Shown here piece after piece: positions 44,666 through 53,055 of a stretch of DNA of 64,000 nucleotides. The notes beneath the pieces were generated by a model. It had not been told where the DNA came from. It made no database searches and saw only the letters and a list, made by a program, of their open reading frames with translations. Source of the stretch: Sphingobium terrigena. GTDB taxonomy: Bacteria; Pseudomonadota; Alphaproteobacteria; Sphingomonadales; Sphingomonadaceae. The stretch lies in NCBI RefSeq assembly GCF_003591655.1, contig NZ_QVRA01000001.1, positions 223,194-287,193 on the forward strand, in the 5' to 3' direction. The translations under genes and the position numbers were made by a program. Every line of letters begins with the position of its first letter. Position 1 is the first letter of the stretch.

Positions 44666-45575
44666 TGTCGCCTCCCTTGAGGGCGAGAATTTGTCGGGCT
44701 TCGGCGGGCGATGCGATATCGAGGCCGAGGCCTTCGAGGATTTTGCGTACCCTGGTGACCTGGGCGGCGTTGGTGGGGGCGAGCACGCCCTTGTCGAGCC
44801 ATAGATTGTCCTCGAGCCCGACCCGGACATGGCCGCCCATCGCGGCCGCTTGCGCCGCCACCTTCATCTGCGATGCGCCAGCGCCCAGCACCGACCAGCG
44901 GTAATTATCGCCGAACAGCCGGTCGGCGGTGCGTTTCATGTGCAGCACCTCTTCCGGATGCGCGCCGATCCCGCCGAGCAGGCCAAAGCAGGTCTGGATG
45001 AACAGCGGCGCCTGCACCAGCCCCTCGCTCCAGAAATAATGGAGATTGTGGAGGTGGCTGGTGTCGTAGCACTCGAACTCGTAGCGCGTGGCCGTCGGGT
45101 TTAGCGTTTCGAGCGCGTAGCGGATATCCTTGAAGCTGTTGCGGAAGACGAGGTCATGGCTGCCTTCGAGCATCGCCGGCTCCCAGTCGTGCTGGAAGCT
45201 CTTGTAGCGCTTGAGCATCGGGAACAGGCCGAAGTTCATCGAGCCCATGTTGAGGCTGGCGACCTCGGGCTTCCACACCGCCGCCGGGCGCACCCGCTCC
45301 TCGACGCTCATATAGGGCGAGCCGCCGGTGGTCAGGTTCACCACCACGTCCGACGCCTGCTTGATCACCTTGAGGAACGGCTCGAACGCCTCAGGGCTCT
45401 GGTCCGGCCGGCCGTCCTGCGGGTTGCGCGCATGCAGATGGACGATCGCCGCGCCCGCTTCCGCCGCCCCCAGTGCAGACTCCGCGATCTCCGCCGCCGT
45501 CACCGGCAGATGTGGCGACATCGACGGCGTGTGAATCGAGCCCGTCACGGCACAACTGATGATGACCTTGGTCAC
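44652..45575 (-). CDS. Beta-keto acid cleavage enzyme (BKACE, Kce family)
   Basis: 307 residues. Family members condense a beta-keto acid with acetyl-CoA and release acetoacetate and a new CoA ester. The zinc ligands His46 and His48 lie in VHLHAR, the metal Glu in HVRVGLEDNLW (about 255). The N-terminal ISCAVTGSIHTPSMSPHLPVT is characteristic. The substrate class is set by the pocket and cannot be read by eye. It overlaps the FadB-like gene by 14 bp and the SDR gene by 4 bp, deep inside the beta-oxidation operon. Confidence 0.9.
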   Translation of the reverse strand: MTKVIISCAVTGSIHTPSMSPHLPVTAAEIAESALGAAEAGAAIVHLHARNPQDGRPDQSPEAFEPFLKVIKQASDVVVNLTTGGSPYMSVEERVRPAAVWKPEVASLNMGSMNFGLFPMLKRYKSFQHDWEPAMLEGSHDLVFRNSFKDIRYALETLNPTATRYEFECYDTSHLHNLHYFWSEGLVQAPLFIQTCFGLLGGIGAHPEEVLHMKRTADRLFGDNYRWSVLGAGASQMKVAAQAAAMGGHVRVGLEDNLWLDKGVLAPTNAAQVTRVRKILEGLGLDIASPAEARQILALKGGDNVGF

Positions 45576-46339
45576 CGCGGCTGCATCCGGATCGCGCCGT
45601 CGATGCGCACGACTTCGCCGTTCAGCATGTCGTTGTCGATCATGTGGAGCGCGAGCTTGGCGAACTCGTCGGGCTCGCCGAGACGCGGCGGGAAGGGAAC
45701 CGAAGCGCCGAGCGAGTCCAATGCTTCCGGCGGCAGAATCTTGAGCATCGGAGTCATGAATATGCCTGGCGCAATTGTCAGCACACGAACTCCGATCTTG
45801 GCAAGTTCACGAGCAGCGGGGAGGGCGAGGCCGACCACGCCGGCCTTTGAAGCTGCATAAGCCGGTTGACCGATCTGGCCATCGAACGCCGCGACCGAGG
45901 CTGTGTTGATGATCACGCCCTGGGTCTGCTTGCCATCGCCCGGTTCCAGGTTGCGCGACACGGCGTAGGCCACGAGCCGCAGCATGTTGAAGCTGCCGAC
46001 GAGGTTGATGCGCACGATCTTCTCGAAGGTGGCCAGAGGCAGCGGGCCGTCGCGACCAAGGATCTTGGCGGGGGTGCCGACGCCCGCGCAGTTAACGAGG
46101 ATTCGGGGCGTACCCAGTTCGGCTTCGATCCGCGCGATCGCGGCTTCGGCCGCATCGCTATCCGCAACGTCGAAGCTGAGGCCTAGACCACCGGCGCGAG
46201 CGGCAACGTCCTTGGCAGCATCCGCGTTGAGGTCGACAACGACCACCTTGGCGCCGCCAGCCGCGAGTTGAAGCGCCGTTGCCTCGCCAAGACCCGAACC
46301 GCCGCCCGTGATGATTGCGACCTTGCCCTGAATGTCCAT
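45572..46339 (-). CDS. SDR, 3-hydroxyacyl-CoA dehydrogenase type 2 (HSD10-like)
   Basis: 255 residues. Nucleotide site ITGGGSGLGEATA, NCAGVG, catalytic Ser-Tyr-Lys in NTASVAAFDGQIGQPAYAASK, and PGIFMTPML. The segments FDGQIGQPAYAASKAGV and SVPFPPRLGEPDEFAKL are strongly reminiscent of HSD17B10, an NAD-dependent 3-hydroxyacyl-CoA dehydrogenase acting on short branched chains. In this operon it can supply the dehydrogenase step missing from the FadB-like protein. Confidence 0.88.
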   Translation of the reverse strand: MDIQGKVAIITGGGSGLGEATALQLAAGGAKVVVVDLNADAAKDVAARAGGLGLSFDVADSDAAEAAIARIEAELGTPRILVNCAGVGTPAKILGRDGPLPLATFEKIVRINLVGSFNMLRLVAYAVSRNLEPGDGKQTQGVIINTASVAAFDGQIGQPAYAASKAGVVGLALPAARELAKIGVRVLTIAPGIFMTPMLKILPPEALDSLGASVPFPPRLGEPDEFAKLALHMIDNDMLNGEVVRIDGAIRMQPR

Positions 46340-46369
46340 GATATGCTCCTGAAGTCTGAAGTTTTGCGC

Positions 46370-47152
46370 TCAGTCGGGCGCGTAGAGATTGCCGAGGCGC
46401 ATGCCGCCGTCGCAGTCGATCGTGGTGCCGGTGACAAAGCTCGCACCCTCGCTGCACAGCCAGGCGACCGCGTTGCCGATATCGGCACGTGTGCCGAAGC
46501 GCGGCAGTGCGAGCGCATCGAGGATCTTTCCGGCCAAGGCCTCATCGGTCGCGAGGCGCGCCAGGCCCTCGGTGTCGGCGATCGGGCCCGGCGATACCGC
46601 ATTGACGCGGATGCCTTCCGGTCCCCATTCGAGCGCGAGGCAGCGGGTCAGCATCTCGATCCCCGCCTTGGCGGCACAGGCATGCGCCTGCTTGGGCGTC
46701 GCGCGTTGCGCTTGCGGCGCGGTGATGTTGATCAGTACGGCGCCGGGGCGCCTCAGGTGCGGATAAGCCGCGCTCATCACATTGAAGGTGCCGATCAGAT
46801 CGATGTCGATGATCGTCTTGAAGGCATTGGGCGACATTTTGGCCGCCGACACGAAAAAATTTCCCGCCGCGCCAGACGAGACGATGTCGATCGGACCCTT
46901 GGTCGCCGCGATCTCGGCCATAATCGCCTGCATGGCAGCGGCGTCCCGGACGTCGCCAGAATGGGCGGTGACATCAAGCCCCTCGGCCGCCAAGCCGGCA
47001 GCTGCGGCCTCGATACGCTCAGGCGTGCGGCTGACGATGGCAAGCCGGGCGCCGAGCGACCCGAGCTTGTGCGCAATTCCCAGATTGATGCCGCTCGAGG
47101 CGCCGACGACGACCGCGACACGGCCGGAAAGACTATTTGGATCAAGAGACAT
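46370..47152 (-). CDS. SDR resembling 2,4-dienoyl-CoA reductase (or AtuB/AtuG)
   Basis: 260 residues from the ATG at 47152; a longer frame to 47278 overlaps the previous gene without support. VVGASSGINLGIAHKLG is the cofactor site. SSGAAGNFFVSAAKMSPNAFKTIIDIDLIGTFNV matches the dienoyl-CoA reductase pattern (normally NNAAGNF). The catalytic Tyr of YxxxK is replaced: the segment reads AHACAAKAG, Lys kept, as in dienoyl-CoA reductases that use a shifted Tyr. It overlaps the preceding SDR gene by 11 bp. Confidence 0.82.
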   Translation of the reverse strand: MSLDPNSLSGRVAVVVGASSGINLGIAHKLGSLGARLAIVSRTPERIEAAAAGLAAEGLDVTAHSGDVRDAAAMQAIMAEIAATKGPIDIVSSGAAGNFFVSAAKMSPNAFKTIIDIDLIGTFNVMSAAYPHLRRPGAVLINITAPQAQRATPKQAHACAAKAGIEMLTRCLALEWGPEGIRVNAVSPGPIADTEGLARLATDEALAGKILDALALPRFGTRADIGNAVAWLCSEGASFVTGTTIDCDGGMRLGNLYAPD

Positions 47153-48017
47153 GGTCAGCGGCTTCCTGCTGGGTATCGGAGAAAAAGACGGGGCGCTCGA
47201 TGGTCCAGAGGTCACCCCATAGAGCGCCTCCGCCATCGGCGGTGAGGGTCGCGCCGGTAACGTAGCGAGCACTGTCACTGGCTAGGAATCCAATGATCTG
47301 CGCCATATCCCAAGGATGGCCAACGCTTCGCTGGGGATTGGCCCTGTGAAAGCCTGCACGCGCTTCGGGCGGATAAACCGAGAGCCCGCCACTATCGACA
47401 AGGCCCGGCGCCAGACAATTGATCCGGATACCATATGGAGCCCATTCGACGGCCGCCGTCCGACTTGCATTGACCACTCCGGCGCGCGCGGCCGAACTAT
47501 GCGCGATACCGGGCATCCCGCGCTCATTGGCTGCGGTCACATTGACCACCACGCCGCCACGGGAGGCTGCGATCCACCGCTGCGCGGCGGTTTGCATCAT
47601 GAGCCAGGTGCCGGTCAGGTTGGTTTCGATGACCGCGCGCCATCCTTTCGGCGTGATCTTGTCGGCGGCCAGAGCGAACTGACCTCCCGCATTGTTGACG
47701 AGGATGTTCGGCAGGCCAAAACGCGCTTCGACCGCGTCGAACAAGGACTCCACAGCCTGTTCGTCACGGATGTCGCAGGTCTGCGCGAGCAGTGGCCAGC
47801 CACGGTCGCGAAAGGCGGTTTCGACGCCGAGGAGGCGTTCAGCTGTCCGGCCGCAGATCGCGACCTTGGCGCCCAGGCGCGCCATCATCCAGGCGGTCGC
47901 CTTGCCGATGCCGGATCCTCCGCCCGAGACCAGCACGACGCGGTCGCGGAAAAGCCCGTCAGCCAAGGTCATCGGCGCATCGTCGAGACCCGCCTCGCTC
48001 ACTGGCAGCGCCGTCAT
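47142..48017 (-). CDS. SDR resembling peroxisomal trans-2-enoyl-CoA reductase / AtuB
   Basis: 291 residues from the ATG at 48017, which overlaps the acyl-CoA dehydrogenase stop (ATGA); the frame beyond is a shadow. VVLVSGGGSGIGKATAWMMARLGA, NNAGGQF and GFLASDSARYVTGATLTADGG are present. HSSAARAGV replaces the usual YxxxK, so the catalytic Tyr is missing at its standard place, as in enoyl-CoA reductase type SDRs. Two such SDRs side by side also occur in atu terpene operons. C-terminal 25 residues (TIERPVFFSDTQQEAADHVS) are extra. Confidence 0.82.
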   Translation of the reverse strand: MTALPVSEAGLDDAPMTLADGLFRDRVVLVSGGGSGIGKATAWMMARLGAKVAICGRTAERLLGVETAFRDRGWPLLAQTCDIRDEQAVESLFDAVEARFGLPNILVNNAGGQFALAADKITPKGWRAVIETNLTGTWLMMQTAAQRWIAASRGGVVVNVTAANERGMPGIAHSSAARAGVVNASRTAAVEWAPYGIRINCLAPGLVDSGGLSVYPPEARAGFHRANPQRSVGHPWDMAQIIGFLASDSARYVTGATLTADGGGALWGDLWTIERPVFFSDTQQEAADHVS

Positions 48018-49204
48018 TTCAGGAGCTCGCCGGCAATGATGAGCTTGCGGACTTCGGTGGTGCCAGCACCGATCTCCATCAGCTTGGTCGCACGGAACAG
48101 CCGGTTGATCTCGGACTCCCAGATATAGCCCGACCCGCCATGGATCTGGACCGCGTCGTCGAGGACCTTGTTCATGCTGTTGGCGGCGTAGAGGATAGAG
48201 GCGGCGGTGAGCGCGTGGATCTCGCCGCGGCCACCTTCGCCATGTCCGAGTTCGGCGCAGCGTGCGAGCACCTGATAACTGAAGCCGCGCAGCGTCTCGA
48301 CCGCGACATACATGTCGGCCAGCCGCGACTGGATCATCTGGAACTCGCCGATCGGCTTGCCGAACTGGACGCGTGTCTTGGCATAGTCGATCGACAGTTC
48401 CAGCGCGCGTTCGCAAATGCCGAGGCACAGCGGGGAGATCATCGCGCGTTCGAGGTCGAGGCCGCTCATGACGACGCGGACGCCGCTATTTTCCTCGCCG
48501 AGGCGATTGGCGGCAGGCACCCGGCACTCGTCGAAGACGAGTTCGCCGGTCTGGCTGCCGCGCCAGCCCATTTTCTCGAGCTTCTGGGCAACGCTGAAAC
48601 CCGGTGTGCTCGTTTCGACGACGAAGGCCGAGATCCCCTTGGGCCCCTTCGCGGGATCGGTCTTGGCATAGACAAGCACGATGTCAGCAACTGGACCGTT
48701 GGTGATGAAGATCTTGGTGCCGTTCAGGACATAATCGTCGCCGTCGCGGCGCGCCGTCGTGCGCATCGAGCCAAGCGCATCCGAGCCGGCGCCCGGTTCG
48801 GTCAGCCCGAGTGCGCCGATCCATTCTCCAGAACAGAGTCTGGGCAGGAAGCGCGTGCGCTGCTCGTCATTGGCGTTGGCGAGGATATTGTTGAGGCAGA
48901 GATTCTCATGGACGACCCAGCTGAGCGCCAGCGCGTGGTTCCAGCGAGCGAAGGCCTGCGCAATGAGGCCGGCGGTGAAAACATCGGAATCGAGGCCGCC
49001 GAGCTGGCTCGGCGTGGTGATCCCGAGATAGCCGGCTTTCCCCAGTCGCTGCATGATGTCGAACGGCCACCATTCCTCGGCGTCCATTCGCTCTGAAAGC
49101 GGATAGAGTTCGGCGCGCGCATAGCGATCGGCAGAGTCCAGGATTTCGCGGCGGTCAGCGCTCAGGCTGTGGGACCAAGCCGTGCTTTCGTCATTGTTAC
49201 CCAT
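48014..49204 (-). CDS. Acyl-CoA dehydrogenase, isovaleryl-CoA dehydrogenase-like
   Basis: 396 residues from the ATG at 49204 (AGAGGA upstream); an ATG at 49258 is also in frame. ALGLTEPGAGSDALGSMRTTA, YVLNGTKIFITNGPVAD, QIHGGSGYIWESEINRLFRATKLMEIGAGTTEV are the FAD and substrate signatures. The catalytic Glu is in helix G (GLDLERAMI), the position used by isovaleryl-CoA and long-chain dehydrogenases. This points to a 3-methyl-branched substrate, as needed before a methylcrotonyl/geranyl-type carboxylase. First gene of the eight-gene operon running to 41337. Confidence 0.9.
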   Translation of the reverse strand: MGNNDESTAWSHSLSADRREILDSADRYARAELYPLSERMDAEEWWPFDIMQRLGKAGYLGITTPSQLGGLDSDVFTAGLIAQAFARWNHALALSWVVHENLCLNNILANANDEQRTRFLPRLCSGEWIGALGLTEPGAGSDALGSMRTTARRDGDDYVLNGTKIFITNGPVADIVLVYAKTDPAKGPKGISAFVVETSTPGFSVAQKLEKMGWRGSQTGELVFDECRVPAANRLGEENSGVRVVMSGLDLERAMISPLCLGICERALELSIDYAKTRVQFGKPIGEFQMIQSRLADMYVAVETLRGFSYQVLARCAELGHGEGGRGEIHALTAASILYAANSMNKVLDDAVQIHGGSGYIWESEINRLFRATKLMEIGAGTTEVRKLIIAGELLK

Positions 49205-49260
49205 TCTTGCGTAGTCCTCTCTTCCCCCGTTCGGCGAGGCTGAATCATCTCCTATCAAAA

Positions 49261-49292
49261 CTGTTCATTTTGGCAAGTGTTCATGCATGACA
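49261..49292 (-). promoter_or_regulatory. Operator-like sequence before the eight-gene operon
   Basis: On the minus strand GAACACTTGCCAAAATGAACAG. The core ACACTTGCCAAAATG is repeated before the second acyl-CoA dehydrogenase (52967-52985). Both copies lie 60-90 bp from their start codons. Confidence 0.55.
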
Positions 49293-49376
49293 TCGTTCTT
49301 GCACAGTCTCGCGCGCCCGTCCGCACGTGCCGAATGCCGAAATCAAGGAGCGGAGAGGAAAATCAATAGCGAGAGA

Positions 49377-49991
49377 TCAGGACTTGGTGGGAAGCGTCCG
49401 CTTGTTCGTGCCCTCGATTTCGCCCGGTGGTGGTGCGAGATGCGGCACCTTCCCGTTGAGACGCGCTTCGCGCGCAGAAGTGCGGAAGGACAGGGCGAAG
49501 AAGTCGACGCCCCAGCGCAACTCGTCACTGGTGATGTGGGATAACTGTCCCGCCAGATAGTCGACCGACGCCTGGACCATGCCATTGACGAACTCTTCGC
49601 CAAGCTCCGTCAGGCGGACCACTTTCTCTCGGCCTGAGTCGGGATTCTCGACCTGCGAGACGAGCGACAGTGGCGGCTTCGACAATTCACGCAACAGCTT
49701 GGACACGTTCGAGTTGCTCATCTCGAACCACGTCGCAAGGCGCGTTTCGATTTCCTTGCGGCGGACCCATCCATCGGCCTCTGCCCGCGAGTGGATGAGC
49801 CAGAGAATGGCGGCCTGTTTGCGCGAGATGCGCCCCTGGCACATCACCGTCTCCAGATCCATGCCGATGCGATAATGGATCGGATAAAAGAAGTTGAGCA
49901 ATTCGCCGACGAGTGCGCGCGGCGGCCCCTCAACGCCCTTGGCCGCCGCCTTGCCCCGTTTCTTGCGCTCGGTCGCGATGTCGATCGTCAT
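49377..49991 (-). CDS. MarR-family regulator of island 2
   Basis: 204 residues from the ATG at 49991, with GAGGAAG 7 bases upstream; the open frame to 50939 is a shadow of the divergent genes. A winged helix is visible: SRKQAAILWLIHSRAEADGWVRRKEIETRLATWFEMSNSNVSKLLRELSKPP split over about residues 73-122, then VENPDSGREKVVRLTELGEEFV. The C-terminal 40-residue tail is longer than in small MarR proteins. It lies divergent to 50130 and upstream of the long operon, so it probably controls island 2 in response to an acyl-CoA or aromatic ligand. Confidence 0.82.
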   Translation of the reverse strand: MTIDIATERKKRGKAAAKGVEGPPRALVGELLNFFYPIHYRIGMDLETVMCQGRISRKQAAILWLIHSRAEADGWVRRKEIETRLATWFEMSNSNVSKLLRELSKPPLSLVSQVENPDSGREKVVRLTELGEEFVNGMVQASVDYLAGQLSHITSDELRWGVDFFALSFRTSAREARLNGKVPHLAPPPGEIEGTNKRTLPTKS

Positions 49992-50039
49992 GGACTTCCT
50001 CAACTGGTCAGCGCCCAACGATAGGGCATTCATCGGCTT

Positions 50040-50090
50040 TTGAAAACAATGCAATATATGGACTGTGCTATTATTGCATAAAATAGCGAT
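50040..50090. promoter_or_regulatory. Divergent promoter between marR and the SnoaL-like gene
   Basis: AATGCAATATATGG and CTGTGCTATTATTGCATAA form an imperfect dyad (ATGCAATA ... TATTGCAT: 8-bp arms, perfect as ATGCAATA at 50048-50055 and TATTGCAT at 50072-50079). A MarR dimer site between two divergent genes is the simplest reading. Confidence 0.55.
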
Positions 50091-50129
50091 CGGAACTATG
50101 CTTATCCGAAATCGCCAGGAGGATGACCG

Positions 50130-50858
50130 ATGGACGCAATCAACGCAGCTGCTCATAAGCCCGCGGGCGGGCTGATGTCCCCTTCCCGCCGGGCCGCCTT
50201 GGGAATGGGCGCGGCGGCCGCCAGCGCGCTCATGCTGCCATCGGCGGTCATGGCAAGTGGCTTCAAGGGTACCGGGCCGATGAGCTTTTCGACCGCGCAG
50301 GATTGGATCAGGACTTTTTTCAACAGCGCCGAAGAGATCATCGATTATTATGCCGATCCGTTCGTGTTCGAAGATACCACGCTTTATCAGACCATCACCG
50401 ACCGCGATGAGCTCTATGCCGCATTCCTGCCCTTCGCCAACAAGGATCCCAGCAGTCCGATCGGCCTCCATTATTTCGATGTGATCCGTTATGATGGCGG
50501 CAAGTCCTGGCCCGGCCGCGGGCAACTGCGCGAGGGCAAGCCTGCCGAATATACCGACGCCGAATATGCGCGTGAGGCAGCCCCCATCCTGCTCGGTGGC
50601 GACTATGAATATGACGAATGGGGCATGATGCAGTGGATCTGGAAAGCGGTCCACAAGGCCGACTTCCTCGGCATGCCGGCGGCCGGCAAATCGACCGTGA
50701 CCCGCGGCACCACCTTCCATCTCTATCGCGATCGCAAGATCGTGCGCGATTCGACCATGTGGGATTTCCGGCATGTCGCGGTCCAGCTGGGTGTCGTGCC
50801 GCCACCCCAGATGTTCTGGAAGAATCCCAAGACCAAGGCGCCGGCGCGTAAGCGCTAG
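50130..50858 (+). CDS. Exported SnoaL/NTF2-like protein
   Basis: 242 residues. The N-terminus has a twin-arginine-like signal (SPSRRAALGMGAAAASALMLPSAVMA, residues about 17-42). The rest resembles the NTF2/SnoaL cone: FFNSAEEIIDYYADPFVFEDTTLYQTI, then TTFHLYRDRKIVRDSTMWDF. Many such proteins bind or isomerise hydrophobic rings; no function can be fixed. CAGGAGGATGACCG before the ATG supports the start. Divergent from marR and followed by the FMN reductase gene. Confidence 0.7.
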   Translation: MDAINAAAHKPAGGLMSPSRRAALGMGAAAASALMLPSAVMASGFKGTGPMSFSTAQDWIRTFFNSAEEIIDYYADPFVFEDTTLYQTITDRDELYAAFLPFANKDPSSPIGLHYFDVIRYDGGKSWPGRGQLREGKPAEYTDAEYAREAAPILLGGDYEYDEWGMMQWIWKAVHKADFLGMPAAGKSTVTRGTTFHLYRDRKIVRDSTMWDFRHVAVQLGVVPPPQMFWKNPKTKAPARKR

Positions 50859-50950
50859 TCCCATAGCGCTCCGTCTTATCAACATGACGCTAGGGGAGCC
50901 ACGCACGACCCGCGTCGAGCGGGTGTGCGTCGAAGCCAAACGGAGAGTGA

Positions 50951-51559
50951 ATGCCTGATACTAGCCCCCGTAAGCCCGTGGTCATCGGCATCGGGGGCAC
51001 GGCCTCCGCCGGGTCATCGACCGAGCAGGCTCTCGCACTGGCATTGGCATCGGCCGAACGGCAAGGTGCACAGACCCGCCTGTTTGGCAGTGCCCATCTT
51101 CTTGCCTTGCCGCACTATCTGTCTCCGGGAACCGGTCAGTCGCCGGAAGGACAAGAGTTGGTGGCAGCGATCAGAGCCGCGGATGGCGTGATCATCGCCA
51201 GCCCGGGCTATCACGGCTCGATCTCGGGGCTGGTGAAGAATGCGATCGATTTTATCGAGGAAACCGCCAAGGATCCTCGCGTGTATCTCGACGGCGTGCC
51301 GGTCGGACTCATCGCGACTGCCTATGGCTGGCAGGCGACCGGATCGACGCTCGCCACGCTGCGAGCCATCGTGCACGCTCTTCGTGGCTGGCCGACGCCG
51401 CTTGGCGCTGCAATCAACAGTTCGGGCGGCATCTTTCGGGACGGGGCTTGCTCGGACCAGGCAGCGGCAAACCAGCTTGAACTCGTCGGGCGCCAGGTCA
51501 GCTATTTCGCGCAGCTGCGCCTGGGTGATCCCGATCTACTGGAGACCGAGCAGGTGTGA
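50951..51559 (+). CDS. NAD(P)H-dependent FMN reductase
   Basis: 202 residues of the flavodoxin-like NADPH-dependent FMN reductase family. GIGGTASAGSSTEQALALAL is the phosphate-binding start, and IIASPGYHGSISGLVKNAIDFIE is the classic FMN contact (SPxYxGSxSGxLKNxxD). It can feed reduced flavin to a two-component monooxygenase; the DszC-like acyl-CoA dehydrogenase homologue encoded next door, convergent, is one possible partner. Confidence 0.88.
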   Translation: MPDTSPRKPVVIGIGGTASAGSSTEQALALALASAERQGAQTRLFGSAHLLALPHYLSPGTGQSPEGQELVAAIRAADGVIIASPGYHGSISGLVKNAIDFIEETAKDPRVYLDGVPVGLIATAYGWQATGSTLATLRAIVHALRGWPTPLGAAINSSGGIFRDGACSDQAAANQLELVGRQVSYFAQLRLGDPDLLETEQV

Positions 51560-51605
51560 TCGAGCGGCGCTTTCTGGCGCCGCAAGTTGCCCCCCCAACA
51601 AAGAA

Positions 51606-51642
51606 GCTCTGCCGCCGCTGGATGGACCAGCGGCGGCAGAGC
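51606..51642. terminator. Bidirectional terminator between convergent genes
   Basis: GCTCTGCCGCCGCTGG at 51606-51621 pairs perfectly over 16 bp with 51627-51642, with loop ATGGA. It sits between the FMN reductase stop (+) and the acyl-CoA dehydrogenase stop (-). Confidence 0.75.
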
Positions 51643-51663
51643 CAGGGGAGAGTCAGGAGAGGA

Positions 51664-52878
51664 TCAGTCCAGCACGCCGAGCTGCGACTTTCCGAGAAGC
51701 TCGTAGACAGCGTCGCCGGATAAAGGATGGTAGATGCCCGCGCGCGCGTCGCGGAACGCCCGCTCGAGCGGACCGCCGCGGCGGATCGCGCCGCCGCCGG
51801 TGAGGCGCATCGCGATATCGGTGACTCTAACCGCCGCTTCGGTCGCTGCGATCTTGGCGATCGAGATCCGAGCGGGGCGCTCCGCTGCGCTCCAGGCGGC
51901 GTCGCCGCCGGCTGTCATGATCGCTGCCGTGCCCTGAACGACGCGCTCGGCCATCTCCAGTTCGACGAGCGCCTGGCCCAGCTGATGCTGAATATGTCCG
52001 ACATCGCGCACCATGACATTGTCGCCCGAAACCGTGTGTCCCAGCGACTTCTTCGCAAGCGAATCGCGGACGAGGCGGAACGCCCGGTCAGCGATGCCGA
52101 GATAGACGCCGGCAAAGGGAAAGGTCACCCATTCCATCTCGCCGATGAGACCGGTACGGAAAGGGCCACCATAGCCTTCGGCCGGAACCGGCACCTTGTC
52201 GAACACGCAGGTCTGGGTACCCGAGGCGCGCATGCTGAACGTGTCCCAGGTGCGCTTGATGCTGATGCCCGGCGCGGTCATCGGCACCATGAACACGGAC
52301 TCGCGGGCGGCATGTTCCTTATAGTCTTCGGGAATCTTGCCGTCGGCATCGGTGATCGTTGCGTTGAACGTTACGATGTCTGCGCCTTCGATGAAGGTCG
52401 CCCAGTTCTTCTTGCCGCTGACGAGCCAGCCGCCTTTTCCGTCGGGCACGGCAACCGTATCGGCGATCGTCGAGAAGCCGGCGCGCTCCTCGCTGAAAGG
52501 ACCTGAGAGGAGCGCGCTATTTTCGACCACTTCCTTGAACAACCGGACACGCGCGCTCTCCTCGAGCAGATCGCGGAAAATGCCCACCATGACATGGTGC
52601 ATGTTGAACGACAGGGTGATCGCCGGATCGCCGTAAGACGCCAGCTCCTTTTCCACGAGCGCGACGGTCCACAGGTCTGCGCCGAACCCGCCATATTTCT
52701 TGGGGACGATGAGGCGAGCGAGACCACTCTCCTTGTAGAGCGGCACCAGTTCGAGCGGCAGCTCGTTCTTCTCGTCGGCAGACGGCCCCAGCTCGGCGAA
52801 TTTCTCGGCGAGTTTGCGCGCGCGCGCGATCAGTTCGTCCCGTTCCGCCGGGGTGATCTCGATATCGTGTTTGGCCAT
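51664..52878 (-). CDS. Acyl-CoA dehydrogenase family protein, possibly a flavin monooxygenase of the DszC group
   Basis: 404 residues from the ATG at 52878 (AAGGAGAG upstream); the frame to 53040 has no such support. The fold is recognisable (LARLIVPKKYGGFGADLWTVALVEKELASYGDPAITLSFNMHHV, SGPFSEERAG, WLVSGKKNWATFIEGAD, RRGGPLERAFRDARAGIYHPLSGDAVYELLG). The usual catalytic Glu of chain dehydrogenases is not apparent. The C-terminal RRGGPLERAFRDARAG pattern is that of group D members, which include two-component flavin monooxygenases. A nearby FMN reductase fits that option. Confidence 0.8.
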   Translation of the reverse strand: MAKHDIEITPAERDELIARARKLAEKFAELGPSADEKNELPLELVPLYKESGLARLIVPKKYGGFGADLWTVALVEKELASYGDPAITLSFNMHHVMVGIFRDLLEESARVRLFKEVVENSALLSGPFSEERAGFSTIADTVAVPDGKGGWLVSGKKNWATFIEGADIVTFNATITDADGKIPEDYKEHAARESVFMVPMTAPGISIKRTWDTFSMRASGTQTCVFDKVPVPAEGYGGPFRTGLIGEMEWVTFPFAGVYLGIADRAFRLVRDSLAKKSLGHTVSGDNVMVRDVGHIQHQLGQALVELEMAERVVQGTAAIMTAGGDAAWSAAERPARISIAKIAATEAAVRVTDIAMRLTGGGAIRRGGPLERAFRDARAGIYHPLSGDAVYELLGKSQLGVLD

Positions 52879-52966
52879 GATGCTCTCCTTCGCTGTTGGG
52901 CCAGACCGTGGGCTAAGCAGCGCTTCGCGATCCTCGATCGTTCTGAGATGGCCTTCTAATCTGATT

Positions 52967-53000
52967 GTGCATTTTGGCAAGTGTTTAAAGAATGCAATAT
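52967..53000 (-). promoter_or_regulatory. Operator-like sequence before the second acyl-CoA dehydrogenase
   Basis: On the minus strand ATATTGCATTCTTTAAACACTTGCC split as ATATTGCATTC-TTTA-AACACTTGCCAAAATGCACAATC. It shares ACACTTGCCAAAATG with the sequence at 49261-49292 and TGCAATAT (+ strand) with the marR divergent promoter. Confidence 0.55.
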
Positions 53001-53055
53001 TCGTAATATGACGGAGGAGTAGCTGCGGCCTTTCCGCCATCTCACCGACATCGTG

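Noticed and set aside
47792..49096. 434-residue open frame on the + strand
   Set aside because: It lies wholly opposite the acyl-CoA dehydrogenase and SDR genes, whose motifs are clear. Its own sequence is low-complexity Arg/Ala/Asp with no motif, an artefact of high GC.
49992..50939. N-terminal extension of the MarR frame
   Set aside because: It is antisense to the SnoaL-like gene and carries no domain; GAGGAAG marks the ATG at 49991.
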